Positions 26,653-33,938 of a stretch of 64,000 bases of DNA are shown one piece after another. Where the stretch lies: contig VXRL01000057.1 in NCBI GenBank assembly GCA_009838515.1, positions 24,539 through 88,538 of the forward strand, in the 5' to 3' direction. The position numbers and the translations under genes are program-made. Under the pieces are notes generated by a model that searched no databases, was not told the origin of the DNA, and saw nothing but the letters and a program-made list of their open reading frames with translations. The DNA is from Terriglobia bacterium. Lineage in GTDB: Bacteria; Acidobacteriota; Terriglobia; Bryobacterales; UBA6623. The first letter of the stretch is position 1. Every line of letters begins with the position of its first letter.

Positions 26653-27323
26653 CCAATACGCTCCACCGCTACGGCAAGTCCGAGTCCTTCCGAGACGACT
26701 TCATCTTGTTTTGCATTCCTTCTCCCGGCAAGAACGACGAGGGTGCCGTGGAGAAGCAGAAGGCTTTCTTGCGCATCTGCGCCCGCCACAACCCGGTCAA
26801 CATGGGCAACGGAAATCGAGGAAGCTTCAAGCCTGAGCGGCACCTCGACCCGCGTTCCCACTGGAATCGTGACCTCTCCCCGGATTGGGAGGGAGTGATC
26901 GAGGGCGTCAACAAGCCCGGTACGGCAGCAGCAGTGTTCGATTCCGAGGAGAACGCCAGGTTATGCCTGCAAGAGGTCGTGGATGCCGACCTAGGCCTGT
27001 CGGTAAACCTCAGCACCTCAGTGAGCGGCGCCAAGGAAGTAGCGCACTGCTGCGGCATCCCCCGTCACAGCGTCGAGTACTCCCTGGGCTTCACGGACCC
27101 GCACGATCACCTGCCGAACAGCCAGGTTCTGGAACTGGCCACGATGTGCGGCCACGGCATGGTGTCGTTCAACATGGCCCGCAAGATGCTTGACATGGTG
27201 CGGGAAGGGCGTCGCACGCCGGACCAAGCGGTAACCACCCTGGCCCGCTTCTGTCCGTGCGGAGTCTACAACCCTGCTCGGGCGCGCAGGCTGTTGGAAG
27301 AAGCCCGCACCAAAGCGACATAG
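26649..27323 (+). CDS. Conserved cysteine-rich protein of unknown function
   Basis: A 224-residue protein without a family I can name. It has eight cysteines (22, 44, 106, 134, 135, 167, 202, 204), including HCCGIP, MCGHGMVSFNMA and RFCPCGVYNPARA, the kind of spacing that could bind a cluster or metal. There is no signal peptide or membrane segment. It starts inside the stop of the ferredoxin-type gene and is surely co-translated with it, so they probably work as a redox pair. It reads as a clean, full-length gene with normal codon use. Confidence 0.7.
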   Translation: MTNTLHRYGKSESFRDDFILFCIPSPGKNDEGAVEKQKAFLRICARHNPVNMGNGNRGSFKPERHLDPRSHWNRDLSPDWEGVIEGVNKPGTAAAVFDSEENARLCLQEVVDADLGLSVNLSTSVSGAKEVAHCCGIPRHSVEYSLGFTDPHDHLPNSQVLELATMCGHGMVSFNMARKMLDMVREGRRTPDQAVTTLARFCPCGVYNPARARRLLEEARTKAT

Positions 27324-27840
27324 AGCCACGCATCATTGAAGCGGCGTGAAGCTAGCCACAGCCAATTCTCCGTCACCTTGACCGGCAATTCTCCTGCCGT
27401 GCAACGATGAGCCGTGCTCCCCCTGCCCAACTTTCGTTGCGAGGGCTGCACGCGACAAACTGAACGCAGTCCGACGCCGACGTCATCACGAACGGCTGCG
27501 CCGGCTCACGCACTTGCCACGGAGGCGATAGCCGATAACCGAAATGCTGGCGCTTTCCTGGCTACCCCATCGTTAGGATCATGCCCCGCGAACCGACATC
27601 TCGGAAGTTGACGTCGATGGTCAGCGGACAGCGGCGTAGTGCACACTGCGCTGTTAGGGCGGATTTTGCGTTCTCAGTCGGAAAATAACCCCGACCGATT
27701 GATGGAACGAGATTTCCCAACACCAACCGAGCGAACCACTCCTAAACCCTTCCTCCTCTCGCTGTTAGCTACTCGCGATCGCCTGCCGCGTTGACCGGTC
27801 GCGGCCCTTCACCCGACGGGTTGGCTACAATCCTGCCAGC
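27324..27840. other. Long intergenic region without a gene
   Basis: About 517 bases between the Fe-S operon and the esterase/gluconolactonase fusion. Short frames (27414-27611 and a minus-strand one ending at 27266) have no recognisable family. The middle is less GC-rich than its surroundings. No RNA gene, repeat or clear promoter was identified. Confidence 0.5.
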
Positions 27841-29592
27841 ATGCAACGCTCGCTGTCGGTTCTCCTGATCTGTGCCTCGTTCGCCTTCGCGGCCGAGTAC
27901 GAGCTCGGGCCAGACTCGAAGGTCCAACCCGGCGTCCCCAAGGGAACCGTCACCAAACACAGCTGGACCAGCGCGGGGACGATCTTTCCCGGTACGGTGC
28001 GCGACTACTGGGTCTACGTGCCCGCGCAGTACGATGCTTCGAAGCCCGCGGCGGTGATGGTCTTCCAAGACGGCGTCAAATGGGCGTCAAACGTGGGGAA
28101 CGGCTGGCTCACTCCGATCGTGTTCGACAACTTGATTGCGAAAGGCGACATGCCGGTGACGATCGGGATCTTCGTCAACCCCGGCATGCTGCCGGCTCGA
28201 AGCCCCGGCCTTAAGCCTCGGCTCAACCGCAACTATGAGTACGCCTCGACAAGCGGCGACTACGCCAGGTTCATCGTGGAAGAGATTCTGCCCGAGGTTG
28301 CCAGGGACTACAACCTCACCGACGACCCGAACCTTCGCGGGATCGGCGGCTCGAGCGGGGGCGGGCAGGCGTCGTTCACCGCGGCCTGGAACCGCCCGGA
28401 CGTGTTTCGACGTGTGTTGAGCTTCATCGGAAGCTACGTGAACATACGCGGCGCCGACATCTACCAGAGCCGGGTTCGCAAGATGGAGCCCAAGCCGCTG
28501 CGAGTCTTCCTGCAAGACGGCTCCAACGATCTCGATTTGTTCTCGGGCTCGTTTTGGCTGGCAAATCAATCGCTCCGGAGCGCACTGCACTGGGCCGGCT
28601 ACGACTACAAGTGGGTTGCCGGCGAGGAGGGGCACAACAAAGTCCACGGCCTGCCGATCTTGCCCGACGCCTTGCGCTGGCTCTGGCGCGATTGGGAAAC
28701 CCCGATCGAGCCTTCGCGTGAGAAAACCTTCAAGCGCCCGCCGTCGATACTCGATTTCCTTGAACCCGAGCACGACTGGGAGCTCGTCAGCGAGGGGCAT
28801 ACGTTCCTAGAGGGGCCGGCTGTGGCGCCCAACGGGGACGTCTATTTCTCGGACGTTCGCGAGAGCAAGATCTTCCGCGTTGACGCCAAGACCAGCGAGG
28901 TCAGCCTATTCAAAGACAACACGGGCTGGACGAACGGGCTCATGTTCGGCCCTGACGGGCGGCTCTACACCTGTCGCCGCAAGACCGAGCAGATTGTCGC
29001 GATCGACGTCGAGACGATGGAAGAAGAGGTGATCGCCGAGGGCGCTCAGCCCAATGACATCGTGATCAACGCCAAGGGTGACCTGTACTTCTCGAGCCCC
29101 TGGACGAAGCGCGTCTGGTTCGTGCCCAAGGGCGGCGAGGCGCGGATCGTGTTCGAGGATCCCAATTCGGGCTTCTTGAACGGGTTGATGCTCTCGCCCG
29201 ATCAGTCGATGCTGATGGTGAACGACTCGCGCAAGAAGTTTGTGTGGTCGTTCCAGATCGAGCCCGACGGCTCGCTGGCGTACGGCGAAGAGTTCTTTCG
29301 GCTGGAGACCTGGGATAAGAACAGCCAGTCGCGCGCGGACGGCATGACGATCGCCGACGACGGGCACTTGTTCGTGGCGACGGATCTTGGGGTGCAGGTC
29401 TGTAACGACAAAGGGCCCGTGGTGGGGATTATTCGGAAGCCGACGAAGGAGTTCGTTTCAAACGTCGTCTTCGCCGGACCGGAGCTCAAGACTCTCTACG
29501 CGACCGCGTCGACGAAGCTTTTCCGCCGGAAGCTTCAAGCGAGCGGGGTGCGGCATTGGGAGCCGTTCCAGCCGCCTCGGCCTGGGCTGTAG
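27841..29592 (+). CDS. Exported esterase / SMP-30 gluconolactonase fusion
   Basis: A 583-residue two-domain protein with a signal peptide (RSLSVLLICASFAFAAE). Residues 30-290 are an esterase D/IroE-type alpha/beta-hydrolase: RDYWVYVPAQY, VMVFQDG, and the nucleophile elbow IGGSSGGGQA, with EGHNKVHG holding the likely catalytic His. Residues 305-583 form an SMP-30/gluconolactonase propeller: FLEGPAVAPNGDVYFSD, WTNGLMFGPDGRLYT and the later RADGMTIADDGHLFVAT. The fusion would deacylate a glycan and open a lactone. The sulfatase begins four bases after its stop, indicating a shared transcript. Confidence 0.85.
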   Translation: MQRSLSVLLICASFAFAAEYELGPDSKVQPGVPKGTVTKHSWTSAGTIFPGTVRDYWVYVPAQYDASKPAAVMVFQDGVKWASNVGNGWLTPIVFDNLIAKGDMPVTIGIFVNPGMLPARSPGLKPRLNRNYEYASTSGDYARFIVEEILPEVARDYNLTDDPNLRGIGGSSGGGQASFTAAWNRPDVFRRVLSFIGSYVNIRGADIYQSRVRKMEPKPLRVFLQDGSNDLDLFSGSFWLANQSLRSALHWAGYDYKWVAGEEGHNKVHGLPILPDALRWLWRDWETPIEPSREKTFKRPPSILDFLEPEHDWELVSEGHTFLEGPAVAPNGDVYFSDVRESKIFRVDAKTSEVSLFKDNTGWTNGLMFGPDGRLYTCRRKTEQIVAIDVETMEEEVIAEGAQPNDIVINAKGDLYFSSPWTKRVWFVPKGGEARIVFEDPNSGFLNGLMLSPDQSMLMVNDSRKKFVWSFQIEPDGSLAYGEEFFRLETWDKNSQSRADGMTIADDGHLFVATDLGVQVCNDKGPVVGIIRKPTKEFVSNVVFAGPELKTLYATASTKLFRRKLQASGVRHWEPFQPPRPGL

Positions 29593-29596
29593 AGCA

Positions 29597-30880
29597 GTGG
29601 CCCATCGAGTCCTCATCGCAACGCTGCTGCTCGCCGCGCCTGTCCTTCCGGTGAGCCCCAACATCATCCTGATCCTTGTCGACGACCTCGGCTACGAGAC
29701 CCTGGGCTCGTACGGCGGAGCCTCTTACGACACCCCCAGCCTCGATCGCCTTGCTGAGTCGGGTCTGCGCTTCACCCACGCCTACGCCATGCCGCTGTGC
29801 TCGCCGTCGCGGGTGAAGCTGATGACCGGTCGCTACAACGCTCGTAACTACACCAAGTGGGGAGTCCTGCCCAAAGACGAGCTCACCTTCGCCAACATCT
29901 TGCAGGATGCCGGGTATCGCACCCACGTCGCCGGCAAGTGGCAACTCTGGGGGCACGACCTCGTGTGGAACCGCGGCGGCGGCTGTTGCCTGCATCAAGG
30001 CCAAACCCCAGGCGACGCCGGCTTCGACGACTACTTAGTCTGGTACCTCGGCGACAAGGGAAGCCGCTACGCGGACCCCTCGCTGTCGAGCCGCAACGAC
30101 GACGGCAAGACCCGCCAAGGCAGGTACGGTCCCGACCTATTGAACGACTTCGTGCTCGAAGCAATGCAGAGTGATCAGCCGTTCTTCATCTACTACTCGA
30201 TGGTCCTCGTCCACGCGCCCTTCGTCCCGACACCTGATAGCGACGGCTGGCGTGGCGACCGCCACGCCGAAGACAAAGCACACTTCGCAGCCATGGTCGC
30301 CTACGTCGACAAGATGGTCGGAAAGACGCTCGCCAAGCTCGACCAGCTCGGAATTCGAGACGAGACGTTGGTACTGCTAACCGGCGACAACGGAACGCCC
30401 GGCGCGATCACCAGCGTGATGCAAGACGGAACCAAGATCCGCGGCGGCAAGGGGAAGACGATCGACCATGGCTCGCATGTGCCTTTCATCGCCTCGTGGC
30501 CGGGAGTCATTGAGCCCGGTGTTTCAAACGCTCTGGTCGACTTCACCGACGTGCTGCCGACGCTCGCCGACGCAGCCGACGCCAAGCTCCCGAGCGACCG
30601 GATCTTCGACGGCCACAGTCTGCTTCCGGTCTTTCGCGGCGAAGCGGAACACGAGCGTGAGTGGATCTTCACGGACTACCGCGCGCAGTTTCCGAACATT
30701 ACCGAGAGACGCTACGTCCACAACCGTCGCTACAAGCTCTACGATGACGGCCGGTTCTTCGATTGGGAGAACGACATCCTCGAGCAGAACCCGCTTGCTG
30801 ACGCCGAGATCACAGCCGAGGCCGCCGCGATCCGGGAGAGCTTCCGCGACGCATTGAATGGGAATTATATACGAAAATAA
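29597..30880 (+). CDS. Sulfatase (Cys-type), 3' end altered by TnpB element
   Basis: A 427-residue sulfatase from a GTG at 29597, chosen because the hydrophobic signal LIATLLLAAPVLPV follows and the previous gene ends four bases before. PNIILILVDDLGYETLGSYGG, CSPSR (Cys68), VAGKWQLWGHD and LTGDNGT are the metal and catalytic blocks. The last residues (NYIRK) are encoded in AT-rich DNA belonging to the TnpB element's left end, so the original C-terminus seems replaced. The core is complete, so activity may survive. It is likely co-transcribed with the esterase/lactonase fusion. Confidence 0.83.
   Translation: MAHRVLIATLLLAAPVLPVSPNIILILVDDLGYETLGSYGGASYDTPSLDRLAESGLRFTHAYAMPLCSPSRVKLMTGRYNARNYTKWGVLPKDELTFANILQDAGYRTHVAGKWQLWGHDLVWNRGGGCCLHQGQTPGDAGFDDYLVWYLGDKGSRYADPSLSSRNDDGKTRQGRYGPDLLNDFVLEAMQSDQPFFIYYSMVLVHAPFVPTPDSDGWRGDRHAEDKAHFAAMVAYVDKMVGKTLAKLDQLGIRDETLVLLTGDNGTPGAITSVMQDGTKIRGGKGKTIDHGSHVPFIASWPGVIEPGVSNALVDFTDVLPTLADAADAKLPSDRIFDGHSLLPVFRGEAEHEREWIFTDYRAQFPNITERRYVHNRRYKLYDDGRFFDWENDILEQNPLADAEITAEAAAIRESFRDALNGNYIRK
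30865..30874 (+). repeat. Left copy of 10-bp inverted repeat around tnpB
   Basis: TTATATACGA, exactly complementary in reverse to TCGTATATAA at 32126-32135. It lies inside the last codons of the sulfatase frame and just before the tnpB start. Confidence 0.55.
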
Positions 30881-30893
30881 CACGCGCAAAAAT

Positions 30894-32117
30894 ATGCTAT
30901 TATACAAATTGGTGATCCAATATACCACCTATTCCGTGCGGTGCTCCCTCTCGCCAGCGGGCTACCGGCACCTGGACAACATCCTTGTCCGCTTGAACTG
31001 GCTCTACAACCAGGCGCTGGAGGAGCGCAAGACGGCCTACGCCGAGCGCAAGGAGACGCTGCGCCTGTACGACCAGCACAAGTGGCTGACGGGGTTGCGT
31101 GCTCGCAACGAGCAGGGCCTCGGCGAGATCGCGCTAGGTCCGGCGCGCGGCATGCTGAAGCGCTTGGACGAGGCCTTCCAGTCGTTCTTCCGGCGCGTCA
31201 AGGCCGGCCAAGCCCCGGGGTTTCCGCGCTTCCGGCCGCTCAGCCGTTGCGTCACGATCGACTTGACGAAGATTAGTGGCGGCACTGTCAAGCCGCGGGG
31301 CGGCCACTACGAACTGCAGGTGAAAGGCTTTCCTCGCATCCGGCTGTACGGTTCGCGCGAGTTGCCGGACGCGGTGGCGAAGTCCGTCCGGCTGACCAAG
31401 CGCGGGCGGCACTGGGAAGCCTCGCTGGTGTATGCGGTCGAGCGGGCAGCCCTGCCCGCCAGCGTCAAGGCGGTGGGGATCGATCTGGGCGTGCGCAAGC
31501 GCATGACGCTGTCCAACGGCAAGCGCTACCAGCGGGCAACCCGTGACCGGAGGCGCAAGCGCCGGCTGCAGCGCGCGGTCGCACGCTGCCGGAAGGGCAG
31601 CCAGAGGCGGCGGAAACGAGTGCGGGCGCTGGCGCGCTTCCAACGTCGGGAGTTCGTGCGGGAGCGGAACGCCTGCCATCGGGCTACAACCGAGATCATC
31701 CGCGACTACGGATTGGTCGCGGTGGAGCAGCTGCAGGTCGCGAAGATGACTCGCTCGGCGCGAGGAACGGAGGAACAACCGGGCAGGAACGTCGCGGCGA
31801 AGGCCGGGCTCAACCGGGAGATACTGTCACAGAACTGGTCGCTTCTACGCAGACAACTCGAGCAAAAGGCAGAATGGGCTGGGCGAGAGTACGTGGAGGT
31901 TGATCCCAGGTACACTTCACAGGATTGCAGCAGGTGCCACGCGCGGAACAAACCGCGAGCAGCGGAGACGTACCGTTGCCGCGCCTGCGGACTGGTGGAG
32001 GATCGCGACGTGAATGCCGCGATCAACATCTTGGCGGCCGGGGTTATTGCCGCCGGAGCGTCAACGTGGGCCGTTGGGCCGTGCGTCGCTCCAGAATCGT
32101 ATGCGAGGGCTGCATGA
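30894..32117 (+). CDS. tnpB: TnpB RNA-guided nuclease
   Basis: A 407-residue TnpB, the length of the characterised ISDra2 protein. The RuvC-like nuclease residues are all present: Asp197 (VGIDLGVRKRM), Glu278 (VAVEQLQVAKM) and Asp372 (EDRDVNAAIN). A zinc ribbon with CSRCHARN and CRACG lies between the last two. The N-terminal half carries the basic region WLYNQALEERK. TnpB is guided by an RNA made from the element's right end and cuts DNA next to a short target motif. The ATG at 30894 is the likely start; the frame opens at 30858. The guide RNA would overlap the 3' end and extend past 32117. Confidence 0.88.
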   Translation: MLLYKLVIQYTTYSVRCSLSPAGYRHLDNILVRLNWLYNQALEERKTAYAERKETLRLYDQHKWLTGLRARNEQGLGEIALGPARGMLKRLDEAFQSFFRRVKAGQAPGFPRFRPLSRCVTIDLTKISGGTVKPRGGHYELQVKGFPRIRLYGSRELPDAVAKSVRLTKRGRHWEASLVYAVERAALPASVKAVGIDLGVRKRMTLSNGKRYQRATRDRRRKRRLQRAVARCRKGSQRRRKRVRALARFQRREFVRERNACHRATTEIIRDYGLVAVEQLQVAKMTRSARGTEEQPGRNVAAKAGLNREILSQNWSLLRRQLEQKAEWAGREYVEVDPRYTSQDCSRCHARNKPRAAETYRCRACGLVEDRDVNAAINILAAGVIAAGASTWAVGPCVAPESYARAA

Positions 32118-32125
32118 CGTTACTC

Positions 32126-32135
32126 TCGTATATAA
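32126..32135 (-). repeat. Right copy of 10-bp inverted repeat around tnpB
   Basis: TCGTATATAA, nine bases after the tnpB stop, matching the left copy at 30865-30874 in inverted orientation. It also overlaps one arm of a possible hairpin. Confidence 0.55.
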
Positions 32136-32389
32136 GCCCCCAAACGAGCACTTGAGCAAACGATAGTCCGGAGGGCGCGCTAGACCCTTTGGATCGAGCG
32201 CTCGGTCCCTGTTCATAGGGGTTCGGGCTGTGGCAGGGATGCGCACGGTCAGCCGGATGGCTGTCATCTCTGCAGTCGTACGGCCTCCTCGTCGAGACCG
32301 ACCTTGGGCGCTTTGGTCGGCAGCTAGTGTAAGCTCGGTGGATCTCGATATCCCAACATCTTTCCGCTGAGCGCCTATGATGGTCATTG

Positions 32390-33922
32390 ATGTCAGAGGT
32401 CCACGGTGAAAAAAGCAGTTTCAAACTGTCGCCTGTAATCAAGCCAAGTTCCCCTGAAACAAGAGTTGCGGCAGCTATCATGGCACTGCTCGGAACAGCC
32501 GTCTTCTGCCCGCAGACCGCTTTCGCAGAAGGAGACGCCCGCCCCAACATACTTTTCATGATTTCAGACGATGTCTCCTGGGCTCATGCAGGAGCCTACG
32601 GTGACAAGGTCGTCAAGACATCCGCATTCGACCGAATTGCAGCAAACGGTGTGCTTTTTACTAATGCCTTTTGCTCGGTTCCATCCTGTAGCCCGTCACG
32701 CTCTGCGATCCTTACTGGTCAGGAATTCTGGCGACTTGGGGAGGCTGCCAATTTGCGTGGCACTCTCCACAAGGATCTATACAGCGTGTATCCGTTCATG
32801 CTTGAGGAGGCCGGATACCATGTGGGCAGTCACTCCAAAGTATGGTCGCCGGGAAGCTTAGAAGCGGGAGGATGGCCGCACAATCCGGCCGGACCAGCGA
32901 CAGACAATTTCCAGAGTTTTCTCAAACACTTGCCGGACGACAAACCGTTTTGCTTCTGGCAAGGTTCGCGCGATGCGCATCGACCTTTTGAAGCGGGATC
33001 AGGAGCCCGATCAGGCATGGATGTGGAGGACGTTGAGGTGCCTCCTTTTCTCCCGGACGTGCCTATAGTCCGTGAGGATATCCTCGACTACTACTTCGAA
33101 GTGCAGCGGTTCGATCAATTGATCGAGACCAACTTGAAACTGCTTGAGGAAACGGGCAGAGCTGAAAATACAATCGTCGTAGTGACCAGTGACAACGGAC
33201 TACCGTTTCCGCGTGGAAAGGCTGATATGTACGATTACGGTGCGCGAATGCCGCTCGCGATCAGCTGGCCGAAGGGTGTGCGTGGCGGAAGAGTGATTCA
33301 TGATTTTACGAATCTCGTTGATCTTGCGCCCACATTTCTTGAGGCCGTGGGCTTGAAACCTCATCCCGACATGACGGGCAAGAGCCTCCTGCCTTTGCTG
33401 ACCTCGAGTAAACAGGGCTGGGTAGATCCCGATCGCGACGCCACTTACTACGGCCGCGAGGCGCATTCGGTTTATGCTCGTATCCGTGAAAACAGAAGGG
33501 GCTATCCTTCGCGTGCTATTCGGACCAAAGATTTTCTCTATATTCGTAATTTCGCTCCGGATCGCTGGCCGGTAGGAAGGGAATTCAAGGACGTCGATCC
33601 GAGCCCGACAAGAACGTACATGCTTGAACGCAAAGACGAGATACCGCGGCTGCACGAGCTGTCATTTGGCAAGCGGCCCGCTGAGGAACTCTATGATCTC
33701 AAGAGGGACCCGGCACAAATGGTGAACGTTGCTGCTCAGGCTAGGTATAAGGGTCACAAAGAAGCATTGTCGGCTCGATTGGAAAAGTACTTAAAGCAAA
33801 CGAACGACCCACGTATGCGAAGCGACGGTCAAGTATTTGACCACTACCCCATATGGCGAGCCGTTCGCGGATCTGATCCACAAGCATATGAGCGCCTAGA
33901 CCGTGGAGCAAGAGATCAATAG
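32390..33922 (+). CDS. Sulfatase (Cys-type) with lower GC than neighbours
   Basis: A 510-residue heparan-sulfatase/N-sulfoglucosamine-sulfohydrolase-like protein. RPNILFMISDDVSWAHAGAYG, CSPSR (Cys100), VGSHSKVWSPGS and VTSDNGLPFPRGKADMYDYG are the metal and catalytic blocks. A hydrophobic stretch around residues 25-47 (ending FAEGDA) is an unusually late signal peptide, so an internal start is possible. Codon use includes many AT-ending codons, unlike neighbouring genes, which suggests recent acquisition. It lies directly behind the TnpB element and is convergent with the SGNH/BNR gene. Confidence 0.85.
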   Translation: MSEVHGEKSSFKLSPVIKPSSPETRVAAAIMALLGTAVFCPQTAFAEGDARPNILFMISDDVSWAHAGAYGDKVVKTSAFDRIAANGVLFTNAFCSVPSCSPSRSAILTGQEFWRLGEAANLRGTLHKDLYSVYPFMLEEAGYHVGSHSKVWSPGSLEAGGWPHNPAGPATDNFQSFLKHLPDDKPFCFWQGSRDAHRPFEAGSGARSGMDVEDVEVPPFLPDVPIVREDILDYYFEVQRFDQLIETNLKLLEETGRAENTIVVVTSDNGLPFPRGKADMYDYGARMPLAISWPKGVRGGRVIHDFTNLVDLAPTFLEAVGLKPHPDMTGKSLLPLLTSSKQGWVDPDRDATYYGREAHSVYARIRENRRGYPSRAIRTKDFLYIRNFAPDRWPVGREFKDVDPSPTRTYMLERKDEIPRLHELSFGKRPAEELYDLKRDPAQMVNVAAQARYKGHKEALSARLEKYLKQTNDPRMRSDGQVFDHYPIWRAVRGSDPQAYERLDRGARDQ

Positions 33923-33938
33923 TAGAACGGCTCGGCGG

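Larger units (their letters stand above)
30865..32135 (+). mobile_element. IS1341-like / IS605-group element carrying only tnpB
   Basis: An AT-rich left part and a full tnpB gene lie between two copies of a ten-base sequence in opposite orientation: TTATATACGA at 30865-30874 and TCGTATATAA at 32126-32135. A stem ATTGG/CCAAT (30908-30921) near the left end and CTCGT/ACGAG (32125-32129 and 32144-32148) near the right end could be subterminal hairpins. No tnpA (Y1 transposase) is present, so it would move only with help from elsewhere. The exact ends are inferred; IS605-group elements do not usually have terminal inverted repeats. Confidence 0.6.

Noticed and set aside
30858..30893. Upstream extension of tnpB from an earlier ATG
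   Set aside because: The added residues (MGIIYENNTRKN) have no TnpB homology and lie in the element's non-coding left end.
32044..32559. Minus-strand frames past tnpB as possible accessory genes
   Set aside because: No start signal, no family and antisense to the sulfatase start; the space is better explained as the element's right end.
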